Source: Levilactobacillus lindianensis (GTDB taxonomy: Bacteria > Bacillota > Bacilli > Lactobacillales > Lactobacillaceae). Taken from it: 57,655 nt of DNA. The notes beneath the pieces are model-generated. The model saw only the letters and a list, made by a program, of their open reading frames with translations, did no database searches and was not told where the DNA came from. The position numbers were made by a program, and so were the translations under genes. The DNA lies in assembly GCF_003946095.1 (NCBI RefSeq), contig NZ_RHOD01000018.1:1-57655 (forward strand), in the 5' to 3' direction. Of the stretch, positions 8,928 to 18,950 are shown piece by piece (within the stretch, counting starts at the first letter, position 1; each line of letters starts with the position of its first letter).

Positions 8928-10256
8928 ATGGATAATTCAGGGATGTACGTTGGTCTCGATATAGGAACCACCTCAATAAAAGTCATTGTTGCTGAGAATG
9001 TTAAAGGGCAAATGAACGTTATTGGTGTGGGAAATGAACGTTCGAATGGTGTCAGTCGCGGCGTTATCGTCGATATTGACAAGGCTGCTGAAGCAATTCA
9101 GCGCGCCGTTCGGCAAGCCGAAGAGAAGGCCAGCATCGAAATTCACGATGTGATTGTGGGAATTCCCGCAAATATGTTAAAAATTGAACCATGTAGCGGG
9201 ATGATCGCCATTGACGATCAATCCCGTGAGATTACCGGACGGGACGTTCGGAGTGTGGCGGGGGCCGCACTCATCCAGAGTCTCCCACCGGAACGTGAAG
9301 TGGTTGAAGTTCTGGCCGACGAGTTTGTGGTCGACGGCTTCGATGGCATCAAGGATCCTCGTGGGATGGTGGGGGTTCGTCTGGAACTCCACGGCACCCT
9401 GTTTACCGGTCCCAAGACAATCATGCACAACACGCGTAAGGCAGTCGAACAGGCTGGGTTACACGTTCGGGGCACCGTTATCAATCCGATGGCCCAAGGC
9501 ATGATGGTCATGAACGATGGTGAACAAGACTTCGGGACCGTCCTGATTGATTTGGGTGGTGGCCAAGCGACTGCTGCCGTCATTCACGATCACCAATTAA
9601 AGTACATTGATGTTGACCAAGAGGGGGGCCAGTTCATTACCAAGGATATCTCCGTGGTCTTGAACACCTCGATCGACAGTGCCGAAAAGTTAAAGCGCGA
9701 TTACGGCTATGCCGATTCAAGTCAGGCTAGCGATGAAGATGAATTTCCTGTCGACGTCGTGGGTCAGAGTCAACCAACCCCAATCTCTGAGAAATATTTA
9801 GCAGAGATTATCGAAGCCCGGTTGGACCAGGTCTTCCAGCGTCTACGCACGAACCTTGATAAGGTTCAGGCGTTAGAGTTGCCTGGGGGGATCATTCTGA
9901 CCGGTGGGGTTGCCGCACTGCCTGGGATTACCGATTTAGCCACGGCTGAATTTGGGACCAACGTGCGGGTCTACATCCCAGATCAAATGGGATTGCGTCA
10001 CCCATCATTTACCTTAGCTTTGGCATTAGTGAAATACTTTGGGGGTCTCAGTGAGATTGACTTGCTTATTAAGAGCGCTTTAACGGGCTCGACCCAACTC
10101 GCTGACGAGACCGATGAGATTCGGCAACTTGAGGCGGCAGAGGATTCTGCCAACGACGTTTCGACCCAATCGGCATCGCGTCCAAAGGCAAAACCGAAAG
10201 TGAAGAAAAAAAGGGGCGAAGGGTTCCGGAAGTTCTTCAGCGACTTCTTTGACTAA
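8928..10256 (+). CDS. ftsA: Cell division protein FtsA
   Basis: FtsA is the actin-like ATPase that tethers FtsZ to the membrane. The first phosphate loop [17 protein letters not shown], the SHS2/1C subdomain, the second phosphate motif [14 protein letters not shown] and the adenosine motif [14 protein letters not shown] are all present. The C-terminus has a basic linker and the amphipathic helix [13 protein letters not shown] that binds membrane. AGGAGG at 8911-8916 supports the ATG. The length of 442 residues is usual. FtsZ follows after 23 bases. Confidence 0.97.
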   Translation: MDNSGMYVGLDIGTTSIKVIVAENVKGQMNVIGVGNERSNGVSRGVIVDIDKAAEAIQRAVRQAEEKASIEIHDVIVGIPANMLKIEPCSGMIAIDDQSREITGRDVRSVAGAALIQSLPPEREVVEVLADEFVVDGFDGIKDPRGMVGVRLELHGTLFTGPKTIMHNTRKAVEQAGLHVRGTVINPMAQGMMVMNDGEQDFGTVLIDLGGGQATAAVIHDHQLKYIDVDQEGGQFITKDISVVLNTSIDSAEKLKRDYGYADSSQASDEDEFPVDVVGQSQPTPISEKYLAEIIEARLDQVFQRLRTNLDKVQALELPGGIILTGGVAALPGITDLATAEFGTNVRVYIPDQMGLRHPSFTLALALVKYFGGLSEIDLLIKSALTGSTQLADETDEIRQLEAAEDSANDVSTQSASRPKAKPKVKKKRGEGFRKFFSDFFD

Positions 10257-10279
10257 CGCGAGATGGAGGAAAGATAAAC

Positions 10280-11533
10280 ATGGAATACTCACTAGATTCT
10301 GCTCAAAATCATGGCGCTAACATTAAAGTTATCGGGGTCGGTGGCGGTGGTAACAACGCCGTTAACCGAATGATCACCGAAGATGTTAAAGGTGTCGAAT
10401 TTATCGTTGCGAACACTGATGTTCAAGCTTTGGAAGCTTCCAAGGCTGAAACTAAAATCCAACTCGGGCCGAAATTAACCAAAGGTCTGGGTGCCGGTGC
10501 CAACCCCGAAGTTGGGGCCAAGGCCGCCGAAGAAAGTGAAGAAGCCATTACGGAAGCCTTGCAAGGCGCCGACATGGTCTTCGTCACGGCCGGAATGGGT
10601 GGGGGTACCGGTAACGGTGCCGCCCCAATCGTGGCTAAGATTGCCAAGGACAGCGGGGCCTTAACGGTCGGTGTTGTGACGCGGCCATTTAGCTTCGAAG
10701 GTCCACGTCGGGCTCGTTTTGCGGCCGAAGGGGTCGCAGCCATGAAGGAAAACGTTGACACGTTAATCATTCTGGCTAACAACCGTCTGTTAGAAATTGT
10801 CGACAAGAAGACACCAATGATGGAAGCCTTCCAAGAAGCCGACAACGTCTTACGTCAAGGGGTTCAAGGGATTTCCGATCTGATCACGAGTCCTGGTTAT
10901 GTGAACTTGGACTTTGCCGATGTGAAGACGGTTATGAAAGATCAAGGGTCTGCCTTAATGGGTATCGGTTCCGCTAGCGGTGAAAACCGGACGGAAGATG
11001 CCACGAAGAAGGCTATCTCGTCACCATTACTGGAAGTTTCCATCGATGGTGCCGAACAAGTTCTGTTGAACATCACGGGTGGTCCCGACCTGTCTCTGTT
11101 TGAAGCCCAAGCCGCTTCACAGATCGTGTCGGATGCCGCTACCAGTGACGTGAACATCATCTTCGGGACGTCAATTGACGAAGAGCTCGGCGACGAGGTT
11201 CGTGTTACGGTGATTGCGACTGGGATCGACAAGAAGCGTGAGGAACGCGAAGCTTCTCACAGCCGAGTTGCCCATCGTAGTGAACAAAAAGCTGCTAGCG
11301 ACCAACAGAGCCAACCAACTAAAGAAAATGATCAGGATCCATTCGGTAACTGGGACATTCGTGAACCAGCCCACCGTCCAGAACCAAAGAGTTCTACCCA
11401 GGGTCATGATGAATTTGCTGGGGTCGACAAACCTGACTTCAACATCTTCAATCCAAGCTCTGACGATGCCAACAGCGATGATGGTAATCGGGGAGAGGAC
11501 ACACCGCCATTCTTCAAGCGTCGGCGGAAGTAG
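10280..11533 (+). CDS. ftsZ: Cell division GTPase FtsZ
   Basis: FtsZ is the tubulin-like GTPase that polymerises into the Z ring. The N-terminus has [17 protein letters not shown], and the tubulin signature GGGTGNG occupies residues 107-113. The T7 loop region [11 protein letters not shown] is intact. A variable acidic/polar linker runs from about residue 320 to 400, and the C-terminal tip (PPFFKRRRK) contains the conserved PxFxxR peptide that binds FtsA and SepF. GGAGG precedes the ATG at normal spacing. The length of 417 residues is typical. Confidence 0.98.
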   Translation: MEYSLDSAQNHGANIKVIGVGGGGNNAVNRMITEDVKGVEFIVANTDVQALEASKAETKIQLGPKLTKGLGAGANPEVGAKAAEESEEAITEALQGADMVFVTAGMGGGTGNGAAPIVAKIAKDSGALTVGVVTRPFSFEGPRRARFAAEGVAAMKENVDTLIILANNRLLEIVDKKTPMMEAFQEADNVLRQGVQGISDLITSPGYVNLDFADVKTVMKDQGSALMGIGSASGENRTEDATKKAISSPLLEVSIDGAEQVLLNITGGPDLSLFEAQAASQIVSDAATSDVNIIFGTSIDEELGDEVRVTVIATGIDKKREEREASHSRVAHRSEQKAASDQQSQPTKENDQDPFGNWDIREPAHRPEPKSSTQGHDEFAGVDKPDFNIFNPSSDDANSDDGNRGEDTPPFFKRRRK

Positions 11534-11568
11534 TCATTAGAAATTCGTTGTGAGAGGAGTGGCCAACC

Positions 11569-12000
11569 ATGGCGGAAAAGTTTAGTCTTAGTAAGTTTTT
11601 CGGAATGGACGATGATTATGACGAAGACTATCAGGAATCGACAAGTCCTGTAGTTAAGCCGCAACCAACTGCCCAAACACGGCCGGTCGATAATCGAAAG
11701 GTGGTCGCTATGCGGTCTGCGAAACCCAATTCGAGTCATATTGCGATCTGCGAGCCACGAATTTATTCCGATGCCAAATCGATTGCCAAACAAATCACGG
11801 CTGGCGACGCGGTCATCGTCAATTTTGCAAGGGTGGATGAAGCCCAAGCACAGCGGATCGTTGACTTTCTAAACGGGACTGCCTATGCCGTCGGCGGTGA
11901 AATCAAGCGGGTTGGTGAACAGATTTTTCTGTGCACCCCGCATAATTTCGAAGTCAGTGGTGACGTGGCAGCGAACCTTGGTAATCAGTTCAAACCATAA
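11569..12000 (+). CDS. sepF: Cell division protein SepF
   Basis: SepF binds the FtsZ C-terminus and anchors it to the membrane through an N-terminal amphipathic helix. Here the helix is [21 protein letters not shown]. The DUF552 core includes [37 protein letters not shown] and [18 protein letters not shown]. The length of 143 residues fits. GAGAGGAG is upstream, and yggT starts 12 bases after the stop. Confidence 0.96.
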   Translation: MAEKFSLSKFFGMDDDYDEDYQESTSPVVKPQPTAQTRPVDNRKVVAMRSAKPNSSHIAICEPRIYSDAKSIAKQITAGDAVIVNFARVDEAQAQRIVDFLNGTAYAVGGEIKRVGEQIFLCTPHNFEVSGDVAANLGNQFKP

Positions 12001-12012
12001 AGGAGCGATGTT

Positions 12013-12294
12013 GTGCTGTCGATCGTAAGCTTAATCTTTACGGCGTTGGACTGGCTGGTGCGGGCGTACATACTCCTAATCGTGGTGTATGCGCTACTCA
12101 GCTGGTTGCCTGGTGCCTACCAATCTAAATTGGGCCAGGTTATTACGCGCTTAGTAGAACCATTTTTGAACTATTTTAACTTTGCCTCGGTGGGGCCCTT
12201 GGGCTTTGGCCCAGTTGTGGGAATCATCGTGTTAACCTTAGTTCAGTACGGGTTACGTGCACTTGAAATCATGTTATTCAGATTGATGTTGTAA
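12013..12294 (+). CDS. YggT family membrane protein
   Basis: This is a small integral membrane protein of the YggT/YlmG family, with two hydrophobic segments around residues 5-27 and 60-90 separated by a loop containing SWLPGAYQSKLGQVITRLVEPFL. That loop is the family signature (Y..LSW.P....... I....EP.L). The role is not firmly established. The family is linked by gene position to division in Gram-positives. The start is GTG with AAGGAG (AAAGGAGCG) 7-9 bases upstream. It sits in the usual sepF-yggT-ylmH order. Confidence 0.92.
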   Translation: MLSIVSLIFTALDWLVRAYILLIVVYALLSWLPGAYQSKLGQVITRLVEPFLNYFNFASVGPLGFGPVVGIIVLTLVQYGLRALEIMLFRLML

Positions 12295-12319
12295 GGCCAA
12301 TGCGTTAGGAGGAGAAGCT

Positions 12320-13099
12320 GTGGATGAGAATATAACGCAACACTTTCGGCCGGACGAGGCGCCGTTTATTGACGCCATTGGCGAATGGTTACAACAGGTT
12401 GCGGACGAGTATCGCCCAGTTCTCACCCATTTCTTGAATCCGCGTCAGGTGTACATTGCCACCACCTTAGCCCGCCGAGCGGATGTTAAGGTTCAGTTCC
12501 GTGGTGGCCATGAGCATGCGGAAATGCAACGGGCCCTGTTCTTCCCCGACTATTTCGAACCCACAGAGGCCGACTTCGAGTTGCGCCTGTTGCGAGTCGA
12601 TTATCCGGTTAAGTTCGCCACGCTTCACCACAGTCAAATCCTAGGGACTCTGTTAGGAGCGGGAATTGAACGTGAGATTCTAGGTGACATCTTAACGGAT
12701 GGTCAGGTTTGGCAAGTGGTGACGGAGAAGTCTATGATGGACTATCTCGTCGGCCAGGTGGACCATATCGGTCGGGTGAAGGCACGCCTAGCGCCAGCTG
12801 ATTTTAGTGAGTTGATTGCGCCATTGAACGAGTGGGAAGCGGAGTCCGCGACCTTATCCTCCTTGCGGTTGGATAACATTGTTGGTACCGGGTTCCATCT
12901 CTCCCGTCATCGGGCAAAGGAATTAATCGAGGCGGACCATGTTCGGGTAAATTGGACGGAAACGACCAAACCGGATTATGAGCTCGACGTTGCAGACATT
13001 GTGTCCGTGCGGGGCTTTGGTCGGGTTCGCCTGGATGAAGTTGCCGGGAAAACCAAGAAAGAAAAGATTCGGGTCACCCTAGCGGTGCTGAAGAAATAG
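12320..13099 (+). CDS. ylmH: YlmH family S4-domain RNA-binding protein
   Basis: YlmH homologues bind RNA and act in ribosome quality control in B. subtilis. The C-terminal S4 domain is clear (LRLDNIVGTGFHLSRHRAKE, then VRVNWTETTKPDYELDVADIVSVRGFGRVRL). The N-terminal part contains PRQVYIATTLARRADVKVQFRGG, typical of the family. The start is GTG 12320, with AGGAGGAG at 12307-12314. Its place between yggT and divIVA is the conserved order. Confidence 0.93.
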   Translation: MDENITQHFRPDEAPFIDAIGEWLQQVADEYRPVLTHFLNPRQVYIATTLARRADVKVQFRGGHEHAEMQRALFFPDYFEPTEADFELRLLRVDYPVKFATLHHSQILGTLLGAGIEREILGDILTDGQVWQVVTEKSMMDYLVGQVDHIGRVKARLAPADFSELIAPLNEWEAESATLSSLRLDNIVGTGFHLSRHRAKELIEADHVRVNWTETTKPDYELDVADIVSVRGFGRVRLDEVAGKTKKEKIRVTLAVLKK

Positions 13100-13118
13100 A
13101 TGCGGAGGGAACAATAAG

Positions 13119-13820
13119 ATGGTATTAAGTCCATTAGACATTCATAATAAAGAATTCGGTACGAAGATGCGTGGTTATAACGTTGATGAGGTCAATGATT
13201 TCTTGGACCAAGTGATCAAGGATTACCAAATTACGTTGAACCACAACAAGGAATTAGAGGAACAACTCGACTCTGCCAATGGCAAACTCAAGTACTTTAA
13301 CGACTTGAAAGATTCCTTGAATCAATCCATTCTGGTTGCGCAGGAGGCCGCCGACAAGGTTAAGGCTAACTCACAAAAAGAATCCGAGATTATTATTCGC
13401 GAAGCCCAGAAGCAAAGCTCCGACATCGTTTCAGAAGCCACTAACAAGGGTAATCAGATCATGACCGAAGCCTCCAAACGTGCTAAGAAGTTAGCCGTGG
13501 AGACCGATGATTTGAAGAAGAGCACCCGGGTCTTCCGTCAACGGTTGCAAGTCATGCTGGAAAGTCAGTTGGAAGTTGTGAAGTCCAACGATTGGGACAG
13601 CTTGCTTAAAGAAGGTTCGATGTCCAGTTACGAGGAAATCAAGAAGGTCGTCGGCGATCGACTTGACAACGGGGCAGCCCAGGGCGTACACTCAACTGCA
13701 CCGCAAGCAACGGAAGAAGCTCCCGTTCAGGAAGCTCCCGTTACCGATACGGACAGTGATCAAGGGGAAACCGTTGTGATTTTCCCAGACAATGATCAGG
13801 AACATTACGACCAAAAGTAA
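13119..13820 (+). CDS. divIVA: Cell division/polarity protein DivIVA
   Basis: DivIVA is a coiled-coil protein that recognises negatively curved membrane at poles and septa. The N-terminal lipid-binding domain has SPLDIHNKEFGTKMRGYNVDEVNDFLDQV, quoted here as SPLDIHNKEFGTKMRGYNVD then EVNDFLDQV. A long coiled coil follows to about residue 160. The last 50 residues are an acidic, low-complexity tail rich in E, A, P and D. The 233-residue length is normal for lactobacilli. GGAGGG precedes the ATG. It is the last division gene before the ileS leader. Confidence 0.96.
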   Translation: MVLSPLDIHNKEFGTKMRGYNVDEVNDFLDQVIKDYQITLNHNKELEEQLDSANGKLKYFNDLKDSLNQSILVAQEAADKVKANSQKESEIIIREAQKQSSDIVSEATNKGNQIMTEASKRAKKLAVETDDLKKSTRVFRQRLQVMLESQLEVVKSNDWDSLLKEGSMSSYEEIKKVVGDRLDNGAAQGVHSTAPQATEEAPVQEAPVTDTDSDQGETVVIFPDNDQEHYDQK

Positions 13821-13831
13821 ATATAAAATGA

Positions 13832-14058
13832 CAGAGAAATAAGCAGTCTAAACAGATGGTTTTAGCGAGTCGACGATGGTGCGAGGTCGACACCCACTCT
13901 TTTAGACGGTATCATTCTCCAAGTTCCGTGGCTGAATTTTGAGTAAGCAACGGCGGTTTGCCCCGATACGGCACGCTGAGGGAAGACGACGAGAGTTGTC
14001 TTCTGAAATTTGGGTGGTACCACGAACGATCTCGTCCCTTTGGGCGGGGTCGTTTTTT
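13832..14058 (+). ncRNA. T-box leader (isoleucine specifier) of ileS
   Basis: T-box riboswitches sense uncharged tRNA and control readthrough into synthetase genes. The T-box core GGGTGGTACCACG is at 14012-14024. Stem I can be drawn: GAGAA/TTCTC at its base (13834-13838 with 13915-13919), then an internal loop with the specifier ATC at 13911-13913, then GTCTAAA/TTTAGAC (13846-13852 with 13901-13907), and GTCGAC arms near the top. The terminator hairpin is ACGATCTCGTCCC (14026-14038) with GGGCGGGGTCG and TTTTTT to 14058. ATC is an isoleucine codon, matching the gene downstream. Confidence 0.93.
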
Positions 14059-14080
14059 GTTGTCATGAGAAGTTGCGTTT

Positions 14081-14149
14081 CACGGTGATCGGGTTGACCG
14101 GTGAGCTGAGGCCAGTTGCTGGCTTGAGCTCACCGGTTCACCAACCGTG
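14081..14149 (+). repeat. Long stable hairpin between the T-box terminator and ileS
   Basis: ACCGGTGAGCT (14097-14107) pairs perfectly with AGCTCACCGGT (14127-14137). GCCAG/CTGGC pairs inside it, and CACGGT (14081-14086) with ACCGTG (14144-14149) pairs outside it. No T run follows, so it is not an intrinsic terminator. It may be an mRNA-stabilising or processing structure. No function is proven. Confidence 0.6.
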
Positions 14150-14178
14150 AGAAATGATTTGAAGGAGGAAAAGACGGT

Positions 14179-16989
14179 ATGCGAGTGAAAGACACGTTGA
14201 ACCTGGGTAAGACCAAGTTCAAAATGCGCGGTAATTTACCAGTCAAAGAAGTTGACCGGCAAAAAGCCTGGGCCGAAAACAAGATTTATGAAGCCCGCCA
14301 GAAATTAAACGAGGGGAAGCCAACGTTTATTCTGCACGATGGCCCCCCATACGCCAACGGCCCAATCCATATGGGTCATGCGATGAACAAGATTTCTAAG
14401 GATATCATTGTTCGTTACAAGTCCATGAGTGGCTTCCGGGCCCCTTACGTTCCCGGTTGGGATACCCATGGGTTACCAATTGAACAACAGTTGACGAAGG
14501 CCGGTTACGACCGGAAGAAGATGTCGACTGCTGAATTCCGCGATCTTTGTCGCGAATACGCCTTGAAGCAAGTGGACTTACAACGCGATGGATTTAAGCG
14601 TTTAGGGGTTGCTGCCGAATGGGATAATCCATACTTGACGTTAGATCCAGAATTTGAAGCCGCTGAAGTGCGGGTCTTTGGTGAGTTCGCCAAGCGCGGT
14701 CTGATCTACAAGGGTAAGAAGCCCGTGTACTGGTCATGGTCATCAGAATCAGCCATGGCGGAAGCCGAAGTTGAATACCACGACGTGACGTCACCTTCTG
14801 CCTTTTACGGCGAAAAGGTTGTCGACGGCAAGGGCGTCTTAGATGACGATACTTACTTGGTCGTTTGGACGACGACCCCTTGGACGATTCCCGGTTCCGA
14901 AGGGATCACCATCGACGCCGGCATCGAATACGCTGTGGTCCAACCCGCTGGTGAAGATCGCAAGTTCGTTCTGGCCAGTGACCTAGTTGCTGAAAACGCC
15001 GAACGTTTTGGTTGGGAAGACGTCAAGGTCTTAAAGACTGTCATGGGTCAAGACATGGACAACATCATTGCCCAACACCCATTCATTGCTGACCGCAAGT
15101 TAGTGGTGATGTTAGGGGACTTCGTGACGACGGACTCCGGGACTGGTTTGGTTCATACGGCTCCAGGTTTAGGGGAAGATGACTTTAACGTGGGTAAGCT
15201 GTACAACTTACCGGTACTCGTTCCCGTTAACGATCAGGGGTATATGACTGCTGAAGCCGGTGAGGACTTCGATGGCGTCTTCTACGAAGATGCTAACCAG
15301 ATTGCTCTCGACAAGTTAAAGGAAAACAATGCCTTACTGAAGTACATGCCTTACGAGCACAGTTACCCATTTGATTGGCGGACGAAGAAGCCCGTCATCT
15401 TCCGGGCAACGCCTCAGTGGTTCGCTTCCGTCGACAAGATTCGTGATGAAATCTTGGACAGTCTAAAGGATGTTAATTTCCAACCTGATTGGGGTAAGCG
15501 TCGTTTGGAAAACATGATCAAGGACCGTGGCGACTGGGTCATCTCCCGTCAACGGGTCTGGGGTGTGCCACTGCCAATCTTCTACGGTGAAGATGGTGAG
15601 GCGATCATTACACCAGAGACGGTCAACCACGTGGCAGATCTCTTCGGCAAATACGGTTCGAACATTTGGTTCAAGCGGGAGGCCAAGGATCTTCTGCCAG
15701 AAGGCTTCACGAGTGAACACTCACCAAATGGTGAATTCACCAAGGAAACCGACATCATGGACGTCTGGTTCGACTCTGGTTCCTCACACCAAGGAGTACT
15801 GGCCGAACGGGATTATCTGAAGTTCCCCGCCGATCTGTATCTGGAAGGTTCTGATCAATACCGTGGGTGGTTCAACTCTAGTCTGATTGCTAGTGTTGCT
15901 GCGACCGGCAAGGCACCGTACAAGCAAGTCGTTTCCCAAGGGTTCACCTTGGACAAGGATGGTCACAAGATGTCCAAGTCTATCGGGAACACGATTGCAC
16001 CAGATGAAATTATCAAGAAGATGGGGGCCGACATCGTGCGTCTCTGGGTTACCTCCGTGGATACCTCAGCCGACGTCCGGGTCTCAACGGAATCCTTCGT
16101 AAAGATTTCCGACAGCTACAAGAAGTTGCGGAACACGATGCGTTACCTGTTGGCCAACACCAGTGACTTTGATCCCGAAACGAACGCCGTGGCCTTCGAC
16201 CAATTGACGGCGGTTGACCGCCACATGCTGTACCGGTTGAACGCCTTTACCAAGAGTGTTCGGGATCACTACGAAAGTTATGACTTCCTGAACATTTACA
16301 AGGAACTTATCAACTTCGTGGTCAGTGACCTGTCGGCCTTCTACCTGGACTTCGCTAAGGATATCCTGTATATCGAAGCCGAAGACAGTGCCGCTCGTCG
16401 CTCAATGCAAACGGTCTTCTACCAGATTGCTGTGACGTTAACGAAGCTGATCACGCCAATTCTGCCACACACGGCTGAAGAAATCTGGGGCTTCTTAAAG
16501 GAACCCGAAGAATTCGTTCAGTTAGCTGAGATGCCAGTTGTGATGGACATGGCTGATGCCAACGAGCACAAGGTAGATGGTGTTTCTGCTTGGGACACCT
16601 TCATGACGTTGCGGAGCCACGTTCTGAAGGCTTTGGAAGAAGCCCGCGATGCCAAACTGATCGGGAAGGCTGCCGAAGCGCACCTGGATCTCTACCTCGA
16701 TGACGAGACGCAGAACACGTTGAATAAGTTAAACATTAATGTTCAACAGATTCTTTTGGTTTCAGGCTTAGACGTTGCTCAGTTGGACCAAGCCCCAGCC
16801 GACGCCTTAACCTTCGACCACATGGCCGTTAAGGTGACAGCCGCTGCCGGTGAGGTCTGCGACCGTTGTCGTCTGACCAAGGAAGATGTCGGCAGTGATT
16901 CTGACTACCCACACTTCTGTGCACGGTGTGCCGCTATCGTTCGGGCAAATTACCCAGAAACGGCAACTGAAGGTTTTGAAGAAAAGTAA
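14179..16989 (+). CDS. ileS: Isoleucyl-tRNA synthetase
   Basis: IleRS charges tRNA-Ile and edits misactivated valine. The class I motifs are HMGH (residues 64-67, in [11 protein letters not shown]) and KMSKS (597-601). The CP1 editing domain contains [12 protein letters not shown]. The C-terminal zinc finger has Cys at 894, 897, 914 and 917. At 936 residues it is the bacterial type with a zinc tail. AAGGAGG is 8-10 bases before the ATG. It is controlled by the upstream T-box. Confidence 0.98.
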   Translation: MRVKDTLNLGKTKFKMRGNLPVKEVDRQKAWAENKIYEARQKLNEGKPTFILHDGPPYANGPIHMGHAMNKISKDIIVRYKSMSGFRAPYVPGWDTHGLPIEQQLTKAGYDRKKMSTAEFRDLCREYALKQVDLQRDGFKRLGVAAEWDNPYLTLDPEFEAAEVRVFGEFAKRGLIYKGKKPVYWSWSSESAMAEAEVEYHDVTSPSAFYGEKVVDGKGVLDDDTYLVVWTTTPWTIPGSEGITIDAGIEYAVVQPAGEDRKFVLASDLVAENAERFGWEDVKVLKTVMGQDMDNIIAQHPFIADRKLVVMLGDFVTTDSGTGLVHTAPGLGEDDFNVGKLYNLPVLVPVNDQGYMTAEAGEDFDGVFYEDANQIALDKLKENNALLKYMPYEHSYPFDWRTKKPVIFRATPQWFASVDKIRDEILDSLKDVNFQPDWGKRRLENMIKDRGDWVISRQRVWGVPLPIFYGEDGEAIITPETVNHVADLFGKYGSNIWFKREAKDLLPEGFTSEHSPNGEFTKETDIMDVWFDSGSSHQGVLAERDYLKFPADLYLEGSDQYRGWFNSSLIASVAATGKAPYKQVVSQGFTLDKDGHKMSKSIGNTIAPDEIIKKMGADIVRLWVTSVDTSADVRVSTESFVKISDSYKKLRNTMRYLLANTSDFDPETNAVAFDQLTAVDRHMLYRLNAFTKSVRDHYESYDFLNIYKELINFVVSDLSAFYLDFAKDILYIEAEDSAARRSMQTVFYQIAVTLTKLITPILPHTAEEIWGFLKEPEEFVQLAEMPVVMDMADANEHKVDGVSAWDTFMTLRSHVLKALEEARDAKLIGKAAEAHLDLYLDDETQNTLNKLNINVQQILLVSGLDVAQLDQAPADALTFDHMAVKVTAAAGEVCDRCRLTKEDVGSDSDYPHFCARCAAIVRANYPETATEGFEEK

Positions 16990-17002
16990 GTTTTGAATTT
17001 TG

Positions 17003-17041
17003 AACTCCCAGTTTCGACTTCGGTCGTTGCTGGGAGTTTTT
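17003..17041 (+). terminator. Rho-independent terminator of ileS
   Basis: AACTCCCAG (17003-17011) pairs with CTGGGAGTT (17030-17038), followed by T residues. It begins 14 bases after the ileS stop. Confidence 0.88.
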
Positions 17042-17069
17042 GGGATCATGGCCGGCCAGGAACCATTGT

Positions 17070-17098
17070 TTGCGGTGGAGCGGGCAAGCGAGTATAAT
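17070..17098 (+). promoter_or_regulatory. Promoter of the csp-like/nudF unit
   Basis: A consensus TATAAT -10 (17093-17098) lies 17 bp after a weak TTGCGG (17070-17075). The mRNA would have a short leader of about 20 bases. Confidence 0.6.
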
Positions 17099-17123
17099 TT
17101 GTGCTATGTATGGGAGGGATACC

Positions 17124-17348
17124 ATGTTAACCGGAAAAGTAAAAAGTTATAGTGAACAACGCGGCTTTGGCTTCATTACCACGCCTGCCGATGGTGACAT
17201 CTTTGTTTACTACACGGCGATTATTGGCGAAGGCTTCCGTAAATTGGAAGAAGGCCAAACCGTTCAATTTGTCATCGTTCAAGGGAGTCGTGGCCCACAA
17301 GCAGCCAAAGTGACCCCCGTGGTTACGGGGAGCGCTGAGGAGGCTTAA
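17124..17348 (+). CDS. Cold-shock-domain protein, divergent
   Basis: This is a 74-residue single cold-shock domain, a small OB-fold that binds single-stranded RNA or DNA. RNP1 reads RGFGFI and RNP2 reads DIFVYY where the usual forms are KGFGFI and DVFVHF. The N-terminal WFN is replaced by SYS, so some stacking residues differ. The C-terminal half, ending GPQAAKV, is conserved. GGGAGGG is 5-8 bases before ATG 17124. The next gene begins one base after the stop. Whether it is cold-induced cannot be read from the sequence. Confidence 0.85.
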   Translation: MLTGKVKSYSEQRGFGFITTPADGDIFVYYTAIIGEGFRKLEEGQTVQFVIVQGSRGPQAAKVTPVVTGSAEEA

Positions 17349-17349
17349 C

Positions 17350-17892
17350 ATGGACTTAGAAGAACACGTTGAATCCACCGAGGACTTATATGACGGTGTG
17401 ATCGTGAAGTTAGAACGCCAACAGGTCCGCCTACCCAATGGTGACATGGCGACCAGAGAAATTGTACGTCATGCCGGTGCTGTGGGCATTCTGGCCCTGA
17501 CGGCGGATAACAAGATGATTTTAGAACGGCAATGGCGGGCACCGATCGCGGCGGTCACGCTGGAAATTCCGGCGGGAAAGCTTGATAGCCGAGACGCCGA
17601 TAACGTCGAACACGCGGTCATCCGCGAACTAAACGAAGAGATTCGTTATCAACCGGGCCATCTCGAAAAGATCACTGGATTTTACTCCAGTGTGGGCTTC
17701 TCTGACGAATATATGACCCTCTTTTTAGCGACTGATCTCAAGCCCGTTACGACTGAGTTACCTCGCGACCAAGGGGAAAATTTGGAACTGTTGACCGTAT
17801 CGAAGAAAGAAGCCCAGGCCATGGTTGCCAGTGGCGAAATTAACGATGCGAAAACAATTACGGCCATTTACTACTGGCTGCTACAAAAGTAG
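17350..17892 (+). CDS. nudF: Nudix hydrolase, ADP-ribose pyrophosphatase family
   Basis: The enzyme is expected to hydrolyse ADP-ribose to AMP and ribose 5-phosphate. The Nudix box region is EIPAGKLDSRDADNVEHAVI followed by RELNEEIR. The REL.EE core is intact, but there are two extra residues before it and the usual Gly of EExG is Arg. Hydrophobic flanks and the GFYSSVGFSDEYMTLFLA segment fit NudF. The length of 180 residues is typical. GAGGAGG in the end of the csp-like gene is the ribosome site. Confidence 0.88.
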   Translation: MDLEEHVESTEDLYDGVIVKLERQQVRLPNGDMATREIVRHAGAVGILALTADNKMILERQWRAPIAAVTLEIPAGKLDSRDADNVEHAVIRELNEEIRYQPGHLEKITGFYSSVGFSDEYMTLFLATDLKPVTTELPRDQGENLELLTVSKKEAQAMVASGEINDAKTITAIYYWLLQK

Positions 17893-17901
17893 GTGACAGC
17901 A

Positions 17902-18204
17902 GTGCATTCAGATGACTGGCAAGACTCTGATGACCGTCCGAAAACGCGGGCGGACTACCGTAAAGAACAGGAACAAGCCGAACGGGACTTTCAGGAGCGA
18001 GATCGCAAGCGGGTTCAGGTGGAGCGTGATTACGCGCGCCAACACGGAAATCCCAGTGATCATGATCCAGAAGAACCGGATATGGTCCAGCGAGTCAACC
18101 CGGTCGACAGCAAGCAGAAACGCTTGGGTCGGCGCTTGAACTGGGCAATTTTTTGGCTGGTACTGTTAATCTTAGCGGTCTACGGAATTTTATTCTTTTT
18201 GTAA
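17902..18204 (+). CDS. Small tail-anchored membrane protein, unknown function
   Basis: This 100-residue protein is highly charged for about 75 residues (many D, E, K, R and Q, with RKEQEQAERDFQERDRKRVQ-type heptads suggesting a helix). It ends in one hydrophobic segment, WAIFWLVLLILAVYGILFFL, so it is probably anchored by its C-terminus. GTG 17902 follows AGGTG by 6 bases. GTG 17893 is less likely. The gene lies between nudF and mtnN and is probably co-transcribed with them. I recognise no functional domain. Confidence 0.75.
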   Translation: MHSDDWQDSDDRPKTRADYRKEQEQAERDFQERDRKRVQVERDYARQHGNPSDHDPEEPDMVQRVNPVDSKQKRLGRRLNWAIFWLVLLILAVYGILFFL

Positions 18205-18231
18205 ATTAGATTAAGGAGTGGAGAACACGAC

Positions 18232-18924
18232 ATGACATTCGGAATTATTTGCGCCATGGAAGAAGAAATTAAGGAACTACACGAGGCCCTGACTGATGCC
18301 AAGACGACTGATATTCACGGCTTGGAATTCTACGAAGGCCAAATCAGTGGGCAGTCCGTGGTCTTGGTTCGTTCCGGGATTGGTAAAGTTGAGGCGGGTT
18401 TAACGACAGCTTTACTGATCACCCAGTTCAACGTTGATCTCGTGATCAACTCGGGTTCCGCTGGGGCCTTGGCACCAGACTTGAACATTGGAGACGTGGT
18501 GGTTTCCACCGAAACGGCCTATCACGATGCCGATGCCCGAGCTTTTGGCTATGAATATGGCCAATTGCCCCAACAGCCAGCCCGGTTTGAAGCTTCCAAA
18601 GAGTGGGGCAAAAAGATTGTGGCGGCTGCTGCGGACACTGGCTTGAAGACCAAGCTGGGGCTGATCGTTTCCGGCGACCAATTCTTAAACAGTCCCGAGA
18701 CCATTAAGGCCATCATGGGCCACTTCCCAGACGCCTTATCCGGTGAAATGGAAGGTGCCGCCGTGGGTCAAGTGGCTCACCAATTTGACGTGCCTTACGT
18801 TGTGGTTCGAGCCATGTCCGACAATGCCGATAATGATTCCGGTGTTAACTTTGATGACTTTATTATTGATGCGGGCCATCGTTCCGCACAAATGCTATTG
18901 GCCTTGTTAGCTGCACAGAACTAA
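18232..18924 (+). CDS. mtnN: 5'-methylthioadenosine/S-adenosylhomocysteine nucleosidase
   Basis: MtnN (Pfs) splits adenine from methylthioadenosine and S-adenosylhomocysteine, in methionine salvage and S-ribosylhomocysteine formation. The catalytic residues keep the E. coli numbering: E12 (in CAMEEEIKEL), E174 (in SGEMEGAAV) and D197 (in AMSDNAD). The length of 230 residues is normal. TAAGGAG lies upstream of the ATG. The next gene is the cysteine desulfurase. Confidence 0.96.
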   Translation: MTFGIICAMEEEIKELHEALTDAKTTDIHGLEFYEGQISGQSVVLVRSGIGKVEAGLTTALLITQFNVDLVINSGSAGALAPDLNIGDVVVSTETAYHDADARAFGYEYGQLPQQPARFEASKEWGKKIVAAAADTGLKTKLGLIVSGDQFLNSPETIKAIMGHFPDALSGEMEGAAVGQVAHQFDVPYVVVRAMSDNADNDSGVNFDDFIIDAGHRSAQMLLALLAAQN

Positions 18925-18950
18925 CTGGGCCCCTTCAGGAGGTTTTTAGG

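Noticed and set aside
10423-10845. A 140-codon minus-strand frame opposite ftsZ
   Set aside because: It is antisense to the most conserved part of ftsZ, has no ribosome site, and shows no recognisable domain.
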